Assembly: GCF_900580675.1 (NCBI RefSeq)
Contig: NZ_UTBG01000014.1
Span: forward strand, 50,788-114,787
Source: Pseudomonas viridiflava
GTDB taxonomy: Bacteria > Pseudomonadota > Gammaproteobacteria > Pseudomonadales > Pseudomonadaceae
DNA: 64,000 bases
Direction of reading: 5' to 3'
In this document: piece by piece, positions 1 through 9,078 of the stretch
How positions within the stretch are numbered: position 1 is the first letter of the stretch
How the letters are laid out: every line of letters starts with the position of its first letter
The notes under the pieces: generated by a model
The model's database searches: none
What the model saw: only the letters and a program-made list of their open reading frames with translations
Told to the model about the DNA's origin: nothing
Made by a program: the position numbers and the translations under genes

Positions 1-1
1 C

Positions 2-1312
2 CTCGCCATGGACGTATTGGAGTGGAGCCGGCATTTCCGTTGCTTCCCCGGCCAGGGTGAATTTGACCTGGCAGGTTTCCTGGCGCCGATCATCAAGAGT
101 GGCTACACCGGGCCGTTGTCCCTGGAGATTTTCAACGACGGCTTCCGCGCCGCACCCACCCGCGCGAACGCGGCGGATGGCCTGCGCTCCTTGCTCTACC
201 TGGAAGAGAAAACCCGCGAGCGCCTGAAGCAGGAAGCGCCCGCCCAGCCGGTGGACATTCTGTTTGATACCCCGGCCGCCAGCGAATACGACGGCATCGA
301 GTTTCTTGAGTTTGCGGTGGATGAAAGCCTCGGCGCCAAGCTGACTAACTGGCTGGAGCGCCTGGGTTTCGTCAAGGCCGGCCAGCACCGCTCCAAGAGC
401 GTGAGCCTGCTGCGCCAGGGCGATATCAACCTGATCCTCAACTGCGAGCCCTATTCCTTCGCGCATAACTTTTTCGAAGCCCATGGGCCGTCGCTGTGCG
501 CCACGGCGATTCGGGTCAAGGACAGCGCCAAGGCCCTGGAGCGCGCGGTGGCCTATAAAGGCCAGCCGTATCGCGGCCTGGTCGGCCCGAACGAGCTGGA
601 GCTGGCCGCGGTGCGCGCGCCGGATGGCAGCCTGATTTACCTGGTGGACCCCTCCGAGGGGAAGCTGTACGACACTGACTTCAACCTGCAAGATGCCAGC
701 ACCGCCGGCGGTGGCTTGCTGCGTATCGACCATATGGCCATGGCCCTGCCGGCCGACAGCCTCGACAGCTGGGTGCTGTTCTACAAGAGCCTGCTGGATT
801 TCGAAGCCGATGACGAAGTGGTGCTGCCCGACCCGTACGGCCTGGTCAAAAGCCGTGCGCTGCGCAGCCGCTGCAGCTCTATTCGCCTGCCGTTGAACAT
901 TTCCGAGAACCGCAACACGGCGATTTCCCACGCGCTGTCGAGCTATCGCGGCTCGGGCGTGCACCACATTGCCTTCGACTGTGCGGACATTTTCGCCGAA
1001 GTGCGCCGCGCCAAAGAGGCCGGGGTGCCGCTGCTGGATATTCCGCTCAACTACTACGACGATTTGGCGGCGCGCTTTGATTTCGACGACGAGTTTCTCA
1101 GCGAGTTGGCGTACTACAACGTGCTGTACGACCGCGACGCGCAGGGCGGTGAGTTGTTTCATGTGTACACCGAGCCGTTCGAAGGGCGGTTTTTCTTCGA
1201 GATCATCCAGCGCAAAAACGGCTATGCCGGCTATGGCGCAGCCAACGTGGCGGTGCGCCTGGCGGCGATGGCCAAGTCGCGCAGCGGTGCGGTGCGCCAG
1301 GCGCGTTTATAA
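2..1312 (+). CDS. quiC: 3-dehydroshikimate dehydratase fused to an HPPD-like domain, C-terminal part
   Basis: This is the 3' part of a two-domain enzyme; the reading frame is open to the window edge, so the start lies upstream. The first ~70 residues are the end of the TIM-barrel (xylose isomerase-like) 3-dehydroshikimate dehydratase domain, which makes protocatechuate in quinate/shikimate catabolism. The rest is a two-lobed vicinal-oxygen-chelate domain like 4-hydroxyphenylpyruvate dioxygenase. The three residues expected to bind iron in that fold are visible: the His of RIDHMAMAL, the second His of GVHHIAFD, and the Glu of FFEIIQR. In pseudomonads this fusion is usual for QuiC, though the role of the second domain is less certain. 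The adjoining regulator and shikimate genes support the assignment. Confidence 0.9.
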   Translation, partial: LAMDVLEWSRHFRCFPGQGEFDLAGFLAPIIKSGYTGPLSLEIFNDGFRAAPTRANAADGLRSLLYLEEKTRERLKQEAPAQPVDILFDTPAASEYDGIEFLEFAVDESLGAKLTNWLERLGFVKAGQHRSKSVSLLRQGDINLILNCEPYSFAHNFFEAHGPSLCATAIRVKDSAKALERAVAYKGQPYRGLVGPNELELAAVRAPDGSLIYLVDPSEGKLYDTDFNLQDASTAGGGLLRIDHMAMALPADSLDSWVLFYKSLLDFEADDEVVLPDPYGLVKSRALRSRCSSIRLPLNISENRNTAISHALSSYRGSGVHHIAFDCADIFAEVRRAKEAGVPLLDIPLNYYDDLAARFDFDDEFLSELAYYNVLYDRDAQGGELFHVYTEPFEGRFFFEIIQRKNGYAGYGAANVAVRLAAMAKSRSGAVRQARL

Positions 1313-1389
1313 CGGCTGGCGGGGTGCTTCCTTCGGGGAGCGCCCCGGCCCATAATCATCGCCTGCACAACAATGGCCGTGAGCGCACC

Positions 1390-2055
1390 ATGACCTCGAG
1401 TCCCGATCTCCCTGCGGTGTCAGACGCACCGCGCAAGAGTCGTAAGAACAACCCGGAAAAGACCCGCGAAAACATTCTCCAGGAAGCTGTGGTCGAGTTT
1501 GTTCAGCAGGGCCTGTCCGGCGCTCGCGTGGACGCGATCGCCGAGCGCATCCACACCTCCAAACGCATGATTTACTACTACTTTGGCAGCAAGGAGCAGT
1601 TGTATGTCGAGGTATTGGAGAAGCTCTACGGCGATATCCGCAACACCGAAACCCGCATGAACCTCACCGCCCTGGAACCGCGCGAAGCCATCCGCCGGCT
1701 GGTGGAGTTCACTTTTGACCACCATGATCAGAATGTGGATTTCGTGCGCATCGTCAGCATCGAAAATATCCACAACGCCGAGTATGTAAAGCGCTCGGAC
1801 TCGATCAAGGCGATGAACAGCAACATCCTTGAGGCGCTGGGTACGACGCTGCGCCGCGGTGCCGAGATGGGACTGTTCCGAGAGGGGCTGGAGCCTTTGG
1901 ACGTGCACCTGCTGATCAACTCATTCAGCTTTTACCGGGTGTCCAACCGCCATACGTTCAGTGAGATTTTTCAGATTGAGTTGTCGGATGAAGCTATTAA
2001 ACAGCGGCATCGCGACATGATTTGTGAGTCGGTGATGCGTTACTTGCAGGCCTGA
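1390..2055 (+). CDS. TetR-family transcriptional regulator
   Basis: A 221-residue TetR-type repressor. The N-terminal helix-turn-helix domain covers about residues 25-70 (TRENILQEAVVEF, then AIAERIHTSKRMIYYYFGSK), after a basic, flexible start. The C-terminal ligand domain resembles regulators found beside quinate/protocatechuate genes, so I infer control of quiC and perhaps the divergent shikimate genes. I chose the ATG that follows GAGCGCACC and gives a normal TetR length; a longer frame runs upstream but has no conserved sequence. The gene begins 77 bases after quiC on the same strand. The effector cannot be read from the sequence. Confidence 0.85.
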   Translation: MTSSPDLPAVSDAPRKSRKNNPEKTRENILQEAVVEFVQQGLSGARVDAIAERIHTSKRMIYYYFGSKEQLYVEVLEKLYGDIRNTETRMNLTALEPREAIRRLVEFTFDHHDQNVDFVRIVSIENIHNAEYVKRSDSIKAMNSNILEALGTTLRRGAEMGLFREGLEPLDVHLLINSFSFYRVSNRHTFSEIFQIELSDEAIKQRHRDMICESVMRYLQA

Positions 2056-2083
2056 AAAATACTCAGGTTGGAATGCAATCCAT

Positions 2084-2170
2084 GTGGGAGCGGGCTTGCT
2101 CGCGAATGCGGTGTGTCAGTCACTGTCAGTGCTGCTGATCCACCGCATTCGCGAGCAAGCCCGCTCCCAC
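2084..2170. repeat. REP doublet (REPIN), GTGGGAGCGGGCTTGCTCGCG type
   Basis: Two copies of the ~23-base pseudomonad REP element face each other (GTGGGAGCGGGCTTGCTCG and its reverse complement), each followed by CGAATGCGGTG, around a short unique centre. It can fold into one long hairpin. It lies between the convergent ends of the TetR gene and aroE, where it may stop transcription or protect 3' ends. Confidence 0.9.
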
Positions 2171-2191
2171 AGTTTGATCCCGTTTCATCAG

Positions 2192-3040
2192 CTAGGTATT
2201 CATGGCTTGAAAATGCGCCAGCATCCTGCTCGCATCCGGCACCTCCCCACTGAACAACTCAAACGCCTTCACCGCCTGAAACACCGCCATGTTGCCGCCG
2301 TCCAGGGTACGACACCCCAGCGCGCGGGCATCACGCAGCAGTTCGGTTTCCATCGGGAAATACACGATTTCCGCCACCCACAGCTCGGCGCGCAACAGTG
2401 CAGCCGGCACCGGTGTACCGGGCAACTTGGCCATGCCCATTGGTGTGGTGTTGACCAGGCCGTCGGCCTCGGCCATGGCGTTTTCCAGATGCTGGCCGAC
2501 CTGGGCGCGACCGGCGCCGAAACGCTGCGCGAGGTTATCCACAAGGTCGCGGGCGCGGGTGACGTCTACGTCGAAAATGCTCAACTGTTCCACGCCCTCA
2601 GCCAGCAGTGCGTGGGCCACCGCTGCGCCTGCGCCGCCCGCGCCCATCTGGACGACGCGCTGGCGCACCACATCATTCAAGTTCCTGCGGAAACCTTCTG
2701 CAAAGCCCAGGCAATCGGTGTTGTGGCCGATGCGTTTGCCGTCCTTGAACACCACTGTGTTGACCGCTCCGATACCCCGGGCCTCGTCGGATAATTCATC
2801 GAGCAGCGGCAGGATCGCTTGCTTGCACGGGTAGGTAATGTTCAGCCCGGTGAAGTGCATCAGCTCGGCGGCGTCCAGCAGGTCGGGCAGGGCGGTGATG
2901 TTCAGTTGCAGCGGTTCCAGGTCAATCAGGCGATACAGGTAACGCAGGCCCTGCGCATCACCTTCCTGTTCGTGCAGGGCAGGGGTGCGCGAGCCTTGGA
3001 TACCGGCGCCGATCAGGCCGGCGAGAATGCGCGGTTTCAT
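2192..3040 (-). CDS. aroE: shikimate/quinate dehydrogenase
   Basis: A 282-residue NAD(P)-dependent dehydrogenase interconverting 3-dehydroshikimate and shikimate, possibly with quinate activity. The substrate domain carries [13 protein letters not shown] and the catalytic Lys of [10 protein letters not shown]; the paired Asp is in HNTDCLGF. The glycine-rich nucleotide loop is [13 protein letters not shown] at about residue 130. The [10 protein letters not shown] form is typical of the catabolic or second AroE-like paralogue in pseudomonads rather than the housekeeping AroE, so the symbol is provisional. Its ATG overlaps the stop codon of aroQ by four bases (ATGA), which implies translational coupling in an aroQ-aroE operon. 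Confidence 0.85.
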   Translation of the reverse strand: MKPRILAGLIGAGIQGSRTPALHEQEGDAQGLRYLYRLIDLEPLQLNITALPDLLDAAELMHFTGLNITYPCKQAILPLLDELSDEARGIGAVNTVVFKDGKRIGHNTDCLGFAEGFRRNLNDVVRQRVVQMGAGGAGAAVAHALLAEGVEQLSIFDVDVTRARDLVDNLAQRFGAGRAQVGQHLENAMAEADGLVNTTPMGMAKLPGTPVPAALLRAELWVAEIVYFPMETELLRDARALGCRTLDGGNMAVFQAVKAFELFSGEVPDASRMLAHFQAMNT

Positions 3041-3486
3041 CGGGTCGATCCCTTCAGCAACTGGCCGAAATGCTCCAGGGCCAGGTGGTAACCGTGGCTG
3101 CCGAAACCGGCGAGCACCGCCTTGGCGATGGGCGATACAAATGAGTGGTGCCGGAACGCCTCACGCGCATGCACGTTGGATAAATGCACCTCGATCACCG
3201 GCACTTCACTGGCTACCAACGCGTCGCGAATCGCGACTGACGTGTGGGTCCAGGCTGCCGGGTTGATCACGATTCCGGCGCAGCGGGCGCGGGCGCCGTG
3301 GATCCAGTCGAGCAATTCGCCTTCATGGTTGGTCTGGCGAAATTCGATTTTCAAGCCCAGTTGCTCGGCGCTGCGGCCACACAGGGCGGCGACGTCGGCC
3401 AGGGTTTCATGGCCGTAAGTGGCGGGCTCGCGGGTGCCGAGCAAGTTGAGATTGGGGCCGTTGAGCACCAGCACGATGGGCGGCAT
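3037..3486 (-). CDS. aroQ: type II 3-dehydroquinate dehydratase
   Basis: A 149-residue type II dehydroquinase that dehydrates 3-dehydroquinate to 3-dehydroshikimate. The family start [21 protein letters not shown], with the catalytic Tyr and the Arg on the flexible lid, is complete, as are [13 protein letters not shown] and [19 protein letters not shown] with the catalytic His. The frame stays open 36 codons further upstream, but the ATG chosen follows a GGAGACAC ribosome site and starts just before the conserved first strand. With aroE it makes a two-gene unit that feeds dehydroshikimate to QuiC or to aromatic biosynthesis. Confidence 0.93.
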   Translation of the reverse strand: MPPIVLVLNGPNLNLLGTREPATYGHETLADVAALCGRSAEQLGLKIEFRQTNHEGELLDWIHGARARCAGIVINPAAWTHTSVAIRDALVASEVPVIEVHLSNVHAREAFRHHSFVSPIAKAVLAGFGSHGYHLALEHFGQLLKGSTR

Positions 3487-3624
3487 AGAGGGTGTCTCCA
3501 GAATTATTGTTGGTTGTGCAGCTAAAATGTACCGGATGGTTAATTTGGTCAATTGATGGCGACGGATGTGTTCGATTACCGAACCGTTAATCAAATCTGT
3601 ACGGCCCTCTAATCGGATTAGATA

Positions 3625-3643
3625 TCAATTGAAAATCATTCTC
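3625..3643 (+). promoter_or_regulatory. Fur box upstream of hasI
   Basis: This 19-base stretch matches the GATAATGATAATCATTATC consensus at 13 positions by my count, including an unbroken AATCATT core. It lies about 50 bases upstream of the hasI start, where Fur would block transcription when iron is plentiful. Fur control of the ECF sigma factor is the usual top switch of has loci. Confidence 0.7.
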
Positions 3644-3693
3644 GACAACGCTTAAGATGCCCGCCTGTTTCCTTTACATTCCAGGGAGTCGGT

Positions 3694-4215
3694 TTGTCGG
3701 ACGTGGATCTCAAAGGCCTGTTTCTCAAGCATGCCGATACCCTGCGCGGGTATCTGGCGCGCAAGGTACGGGACCCGCAGTTGGCCGCAGACCTGGTGCA
3801 GGAGAGTTTTCTGCGCCTGGCGGAAAAACCGGCCGGCGAGCGTATCGACAACTCCCAGGGCTATCTCTATCGAACGGCGAGCAATCTGCTGATCGACCAC
3901 ATTCGCCAGGAAGCGCGGCGCAAGACAGACTCCGTGCCCCATGAGGCGCTGGCCGAGATTGAAGATGAAGTGGCCGGGTTGGAGGCTCAGGCAATGGCGC
4001 AGCAACAGCGACAGGCATTGAAGCAGGCACTGGCGGAGTTGCCGGAACGCACCCAGCAGATTTTCCGTCTCAACCGCATAGAAGGCATGACCCATGCCCA
4101 GGTCGCCCGGCACCTGAACATCTCCGACAGCTCCGTGCAAAAGCATCTGGCCAAGGCCTTGGCGTATGTGATGCAGCGCCTGCAGGAAGGCGAGGTGGCG
4201 CCATCCGACGAATGA
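3694..4215 (+). CDS. hasI: ECF (iron-starvation) sigma factor HasI
   Basis: A 173-residue FecI-type sigma factor. Region 2 covers about residues 10-75 (KHADTLRGYLARKV, LAADLVQESFLRLAE) and region 4 about 110-160, with the helix-turn-helix GMTHAQVARHLNISDSSVQKHL. The start is a TTG codon preceded by AGGGAG at good spacing; no ATG upstream is in frame. It is followed by an anti-sigma gene and the haemophore receptor, so it should direct transcription of hasR and downstream genes when HasR signals haemophore binding. An upstream Fur box indicates iron repression. Confidence 0.9.
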   Translation: MSDVDLKGLFLKHADTLRGYLARKVRDPQLAADLVQESFLRLAEKPAGERIDNSQGYLYRTASNLLIDHIRQEARRKTDSVPHEALAEIEDEVAGLEAQAMAQQQRQALKQALAELPERTQQIFRLNRIEGMTHAQVARHLNISDSSVQKHLAKALAYVMQRLQEGEVAPSDE

Positions 4216-4278
4216 ATTACCGAAATGCACCAGGTCAGACGTCACAGCGTTACATAACGAAAAATTCGAGATTCACAC

Positions 4279-5274
4279 GTGAATAGCCAGGGTCCGCAAC
4301 AGCACAGCATTACCGAGGCGGCCGCCGAGTGGGCGGTGCGCCTGCACGCCGGTGCCCTGAATGAACAGGAGCAGGCCGAGCTGCGGCATTGGATCGCCAG
4401 CGACAGCCGCCACGAAGCGGCACTGCGCTTCGCCGAACAAACCTGGGCGGCGTTGGGCGAGGTGCATAAGGACGACGCTGTGCACCGCCAGCGCCCGGCT
4501 GCAGCGGCGTTGCCGCAGCGCCGAGCCAAGCGACGCAGGCCATGGCAGCGTGCGGCGGCGGTCGCGCTGGTGGTGTTGGTGGCCGGCATTGGCTGGGTCC
4601 GCGGGCCGGACGTGTTACTGCACCTGCAGGCTGATTACATCACTCAGAAAGGCGAAGTGCGTACCGTGCACTTGGCCGATGGCAGCAAAGTGGAGCTGGA
4701 TTCCGCCAGTGCGATTCGCCTGGATTACGACGGCGTGCAGCGGCGCGTCAGCGTAATCCAGGGTTCGGCGATCTTTGATGTGGCGCCGATGGTGGGCCGG
4801 GAAACGCGGCCTTTTGTGGTGCAGAGCGCCGGCGGGCAAACCCGCGCACTGGGCACGCGGTTTGTGGTGGAGCGTGAGGATGACGATCAGGCCTGGGTCG
4901 GCGTGTTGCAGCACAGTGTCGCGGTTTCCCTGCAAGCCTCGTCGAAAGGTCCCGGTGACCGTGTGCTCAAGGAGGGCCAGGCTGCACGCTACAGCCTCCA
5001 GGAAGGCATCGTGCCCCTTGATCAACTCGATGTGGAGCGTGCCACCAGCTGGCGTCGCGGTGTGTTGATATTCGATCGCCAACCCTTGGCCAAGGTCGTT
5101 GAGCAACTCAACCGCTATCGCCCTGGGCGCGTGGTGGTGGCGGACTCTGACCTGGGTAATCGAGAAGTCAGCGGCGTGTTCCGTCTCGACATGCTCGACA
5201 CCGCGCTCGGCACCCTGACCCAGGAACTGCAAGTGCAACGCTTGGACCTCGCAGGCCTTAGCCTGATCTACTGA
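4279..5274 (+). CDS. hasS: FecR-family anti-sigma factor HasS
   Basis: A 331-residue inner-membrane anti-sigma factor with the usual order: an N-terminal cytoplasmic domain of the DUF4880 type (AAEWAVRLHAG, AELRHWIASD), one membrane helix at about residues 93-110 (AAAVALVVLVAGIGWV), then a periplasmic FecR domain (GEVRTVHLADGSKVELDSAS) and a C-terminal segment that contacts the receptor plug. It should hold HasI until HasR, occupied by haemophore, signals through its N-terminal domain. The predicted start is GTG, 63 bases after hasI; I see no strong ribosome site there, so expression may be low. Confidence 0.88.
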   Translation: MNSQGPQQHSITEAAAEWAVRLHAGALNEQEQAELRHWIASDSRHEAALRFAEQTWAALGEVHKDDAVHRQRPAAAALPQRRAKRRRPWQRAAAVALVVLVAGIGWVRGPDVLLHLQADYITQKGEVRTVHLADGSKVELDSASAIRLDYDGVQRRVSVIQGSAIFDVAPMVGRETRPFVVQSAGGQTRALGTRFVVEREDDDQAWVGVLQHSVAVSLQASSKGPGDRVLKEGQAARYSLQEGIVPLDQLDVERATSWRRGVLIFDRQPLAKVVEQLNRYRPGRVVVADSDLGNREVSGVFRLDMLDTALGTLTQELQVQRLDLAGLSLIY

Positions 5275-5423
5275 TGACCCCGTGGGAGGCCCTCTCCCAC
5301 GCGCTTGAAACCCCTGCATAAAAATCAATTAAAAAAATCTTACTGACTTCCTGCGCGTCGCACGTCTTGCTAGGTGAGAAGCATTCGCATAAACAAAATA
5401 TATCTGCGCAGGGAAAGTCAGAA
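5275..5423 (+). promoter_or_regulatory. hasR leader: hairpin, sigma-dependent promoter region, weak Fur-like site
   Basis: A perfect hairpin with arms CGTGGGAG and CTCCCACG (5281-5301) follows hasS and may limit read-through. The A/T-rich stretch beyond it (about 5318-5340) precedes CGTC-containing sequence at 5356-5366, a triplet typical of iron-starvation sigma promoters, so HasI may act here. A weak Fur-like 19-mer (11 of 19 matches) lies at 5376-5394. A separate promoter for hasR fits the classical has circuit. Confidence 0.4.
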
Positions 5424-8180
5424 ATGTCAGCACTCACCAAGGGGCGTATCACCGGTAGCCGGTTAGCCCTGGCCATTCACCTGGGCCTGTTCACCGCCGT
5501 GGCGCCGGCGTATGCCGCGCAGGCTCAGGCAGGTGCGGCACAGCCTGCCGTGCTGACGTTCGATATTCCTGCGCAACCCCTGGGCAGTGCCGTGTTGGCC
5601 TTTGCCGATCAGGCCGGGTTGCAGGTGCTGTTCGACAGCCAACGCCTGCAAGGCCTGAGCAGCATCGCGCTCAAAGGCCCTTTCGGTGTGCAGGAAGGCC
5701 TGGGCCGCCTGCTCGGTGCCGCGCCGGTGGAGTACAGGTTTACCGGCGAACGCCAGGTCACCCTCAGCCGCGTGAACGAGGACCACGACGGCGCCATGAC
5801 CGTCGGCACCACCACCATCACCGGCAACACCCATGGCCAGGCCAGCGATTGGGTGTACCAGAGCCCAAAGTCCGTGGCCGTCATCAGCCGTGACATGATC
5901 GACAAACGCCCGCCCCGTCACGCCGCCGACATGCTCGAAGAAACGGCCGGCGTCTACACCGCCGTCGATCAGCGCGACCCCGGCCTGTCGGTGAACATCC
6001 GCGGCGTGCAGGACTACGGCCGCGTGAACATGAACATCGACGGCATGCGCCAGAACTTCAACGTCAACGGCCACCAGCAACGCAACGGCACCATGCTGAT
6101 CGACCCGGAGTTCATCTCCAGCATCGAGATCGACAAGGGCAGCCAGTCCGGGCAGGGCGGGGCGGCAGTGCTGGGCGGTATTGCCTCGTTCAAGACCCTG
6201 GACGCCAGTGAGTTCCTCAAGGACGGCAAGGAATACGGCGGGCGTCTTCGCGCAGGCAGCGGCATCGGTGAGCTGGGTAATGGCACCGATTTCAATGGCA
6301 GCGGGGTGTTCGCCTTTGGTGACGAGCGCGGCGATGTGATGCTCGGTTACAGCGAGCGGCATTTCGGCAATTACCGCGCAGGTAGCCACAACGCCGACAA
6401 CCTGGGCACGAATATCCGAGCCAGGAAATATGCCCCGGTCGCCTTCAATGACTGGTTGAACAGCGAGGTGGGTGACACCGGCAGCGTGACCCGCTCGCAG
6501 ATCCTCAAGTTCGGCCTGAACCTGCCCAACGATCAGCGGGTGCAGCTGAGCTACCTGGAAAGCGACACCGACAGCAATGATTCCTGGGGCTACATTACCG
6601 ACGATCTACAGACCACCTATTACCAGCGCGTCAGCAAGAACAATCTCAACGCGAAAAACGTGGCGCTGGACTACAGCTACAGCCCGGATAACCCGCTGAT
6701 TGATCTCAAAGCCAAGCTCTATTACGTCACCACCCAACTGGATCGCGGCAACTCGCCCAATGTCGCGTCGTTGAGTTCCGGCAACTACACCCCGGCCTAC
6801 ACCGACCATTTCCAGACCGACACCTGGGGCCTGCAAGGCGAAAACACCTCGCGCTTTGACCTGGGGCGCGTGGGGCATTTGAGCTGGAACTATGGCCTGG
6901 AGATGTATCAGGACACTTTCAAGCCAAGTACCAACAAGATCGAGTCGACCAACACGGTCAACTCCGGCTCATTGCCTTACACCGCCAGTGCAGACCCGGA
7001 AGGCAAGCGCACCATCGCCAGCCTGTTCAATAACCTGCAATACGAATATGACGACTGGCTGACCGTGGACGCCGGCCTGCGCTACGACCGCTATCGGCTC
7101 GAAGGTGTCACCGGTATGACGCTTTACAAGCGTGACCGTATTTACACCAGCACCACACCGGCCCGGCGCGTCGAGGATATTTACGACATCGACCGGGAGG
7201 AAGGGCACTTTTCTCCGACCTTTGGCATCGGCATCAAGCCCGGCCTCGACTGGCTGCAGCTGTATACGCGCTGGGGCAAGGGCTGGCGCCCGCCGGCGGT
7301 CACTGAAACCTTCATGAGCGGCCGCCCACACGGTGGGGGTTCGAACGAGCGGGTTTTTCCCAATCCTTACCTCAAAGCTGAGGAATCCCGCGATTGGGAA
7401 GTGGGGATGAACGTGTTCAAGGAGTCGCTGTTTTTCAATGACGACCGACTGGGCATCAAGGTGGCGTACTTCGATACCAAAATTAAGAACTTCTCGTTCC
7501 TCAATACCAGCGTGAGTTTGCCGGAGACGTCCGTCGGCGGGTTCAACGGGATCATGGCCTACACCAATAACCTCAATGACACCCGGTTCAGGGGCCTTGA
7601 GTACCAGCTCAACTACGACATGGGTCGGGCTTATACCAACCTCAGCTACACCCACATGATCGGCAGCAATGAGTTTTGCTCGAAGAACTATTACATGGGC
7701 GGTGCCAAAAAGGCCGGCCCCGCCACCACGCGTATCGAGCAGTTCACCCGGCCCAACGGCACCATCGGGTTCCGTCCTGTCACCACTTATGAAGTGCTGG
7801 ATGACCAGGCGGCGAACAACCTCGAAAGCTGCGGCAAGATCATGGGCAATGCCACCTATACCCCGGCTGATCGCGGCTCGCTGACGGTGGGCGCGCGCTT
7901 CCTCGACAAGCGCCTGGATACCGGAGTGCGCGTGCGCTACAGCTCAGGTAATGGGGAAAACCTGAACAGCCAGGGTTACGACCTGATCGACCAGGCCATG
8001 TGGCCCAAATACACCGTGTATGACTTCTATGCCAGTTACTGGATGACTGACCAATTGAACCTCTCGCTCGCGTTGGAAAACGCCACCGACGAGGCGTATT
8101 TCGTCGCCATGGGCGATGCCAACAACCTCAGCCTGGCGCGCGGGCGGACGTTGAGCGGGATGCTCGAATACAAATTCTGA
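5424..8180 (+). CDS. hasR: TonB-dependent haemophore/haem receptor HasR
   Basis: A 918-residue outer-membrane receptor. It has a signal peptide ending near APAYA, then an STN signalling domain (about residues 45-100, FDIPAQPLGSAVLAFADQAG) that talks to HasS, a plug (from about residue 150; SVAVISRDMIDKRPPRHAADML, NIRGVQDYGRVNMNIDGMRQ) and a 22-strand barrel ending in the aromatic LEYKF. It takes haem, free or delivered by HasA, across the outer membrane using TonB energy. The immediate hasA downstream marks it as HasR rather than a general haem receptor. I used the ATG after AGGGAAAG; a longer frame upstream lacks a signal peptide. Confidence 0.92.
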   Translation: MSALTKGRITGSRLALAIHLGLFTAVAPAYAAQAQAGAAQPAVLTFDIPAQPLGSAVLAFADQAGLQVLFDSQRLQGLSSIALKGPFGVQEGLGRLLGAAPVEYRFTGERQVTLSRVNEDHDGAMTVGTTTITGNTHGQASDWVYQSPKSVAVISRDMIDKRPPRHAADMLEETAGVYTAVDQRDPGLSVNIRGVQDYGRVNMNIDGMRQNFNVNGHQQRNGTMLIDPEFISSIEIDKGSQSGQGGAAVLGGIASFKTLDASEFLKDGKEYGGRLRAGSGIGELGNGTDFNGSGVFAFGDERGDVMLGYSERHFGNYRAGSHNADNLGTNIRARKYAPVAFNDWLNSEVGDTGSVTRSQILKFGLNLPNDQRVQLSYLESDTDSNDSWGYITDDLQTTYYQRVSKNNLNAKNVALDYSYSPDNPLIDLKAKLYYVTTQLDRGNSPNVASLSSGNYTPAYTDHFQTDTWGLQGENTSRFDLGRVGHLSWNYGLEMYQDTFKPSTNKIESTNTVNSGSLPYTASADPEGKRTIASLFNNLQYEYDDWLTVDAGLRYDRYRLEGVTGMTLYKRDRIYTSTTPARRVEDIYDIDREEGHFSPTFGIGIKPGLDWLQLYTRWGKGWRPPAVTETFMSGRPHGGGSNERVFPNPYLKAEESRDWEVGMNVFKESLFFNDDRLGIKVAYFDTKIKNFSFLNTSVSLPETSVGGFNGIMAYTNNLNDTRFRGLEYQLNYDMGRAYTNLSYTHMIGSNEFCSKNYYMGGAKKAGPATTRIEQFTRPNGTIGFRPVTTYEVLDDQAANNLESCGKIMGNATYTPADRGSLTVGARFLDKRLDTGVRVRYSSGNGENLNSQGYDLIDQAMWPKYTVYDFYASYWMTDQLNLSLALENATDEAYFVAMGDANNLSLARGRTLSGMLEYKF

Positions 8181-8282
8181 CCCGGTGCCATGGCGCCGGG
8201 GCAACCACGGTTTTGCCCAGGGTTGGGCAAAAAGTGCGCAGCTGCGCACTGATCAATAGCGCTGTATCTACGAGGTTTAGTG

Positions 8283-8909
8283 ATGACTATTTCTGTTAGC
8301 TACGAGTCGTACCTGGGCACTACTTCGCTGTCGGACTACCTGTCTGACTGGGCGCTCGGTTTTGCCACGGCAGGCCATGGCACCGGCGGCAATAACGGCG
8401 GGTTCAGCAATGGCACCTTCAGCGGTGACCAGTATTCGGCACACGGCGCCAACAACTCCGAATACGCGTTTATCGCGGACAGCGACACCAGCAACGGCCT
8501 GCACTACGTGTTCAACCCAACCCTGCCTGCCAGCAGCAACCTGAACCACTACCTGTGGGGCGAGTTGGATAACGTCGAGCTGGGCACCGGCCTGACCGGC
8601 GGCAGCGGCAGCGATTTCGACCTGAGTGCTTACAAAGTGGCCTTCAACGGCCTCGACCTGTTTGCCGCCGAAGGCGCAGGCCGGACTGGCAACGAGGTTC
8701 AAAGCGTGATCTACGGTCTGATCCAGGGCAACACCAGCGCCCTGGAATCGGTGCTCAACGACCTGCTGGACGATTTTGGTCTGTCGACGGCCAGCACCTT
8801 TGACGAAGTCTCCGCCGGCCTCGCGGCCCATGCGGCTGCCGCTGCCACCACCGATGTGGCCCTGGTGGGCGTGCAAGACGTGGCGCAGGACTGGGCGCTC
8901 GCTGCCTAA
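8283..8909 (+). CDS. hasA: secreted haemophore HasA
   Basis: A 208-residue extracellular haem scavenger. Counting from the chosen ATG, the haem ligands fall exactly on the classical positions, His32 (in AGHGTGG) and Tyr75 (in LHYVF). The helper His is shifted to position 89 (NHYLWGEL) by a small insertion. There is no N-terminal signal peptide; the C-terminus ends in DWALAA, the small hydrophobic tail recognised by the HasD-HasE-HasF type I exporter. GAGG at 8272-8275 supports this ATG over the overlapping GTG at 8280. HasA delivers haem to HasR. Confidence 0.95.
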   Translation: MTISVSYESYLGTTSLSDYLSDWALGFATAGHGTGGNNGGFSNGTFSGDQYSAHGANNSEYAFIADSDTSNGLHYVFNPTLPASSNLNHYLWGELDNVELGTGLTGGSGSDFDLSAYKVAFNGLDLFAAEGAGRTGNEVQSVIYGLIQGNTSALESVLNDLLDDFGLSTASTFDEVSAGLAAHAAAAATTDVALVGVQDVAQDWALAA

Positions 8910-8929
8910 AGCCTCTGCTGCATGAAAAA

Positions 8930-8959
8930 AGCGAATGGAAGATCGCTCTCCCATTCGCT
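8930..8959 (+). promoter_or_regulatory. hasA-hasD intergenic stem-loop
   Basis: An inverted repeat with nine-base arms (AGCGAATGG and CCATTCGCT) lies 20 bases after the hasA stop. No T tract follows on the plus strand, so it is more likely an RNA-stabilising or attenuating hairpin than a full terminator. That would leave hasA mRNA more abundant than the exporter mRNA. Confidence 0.5.
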
Positions 8960-9078
8960 GCACTACACCGCCGTCGCCAAGCCTTCTAACTCTTCAGCGA
9001 CGGCGGCCGAATTCTGCGCAGCGTCGTATCGCCTGTCAACGCGGCGACGTTGCCGCTCAACCCTTCGAGAATCCCCAG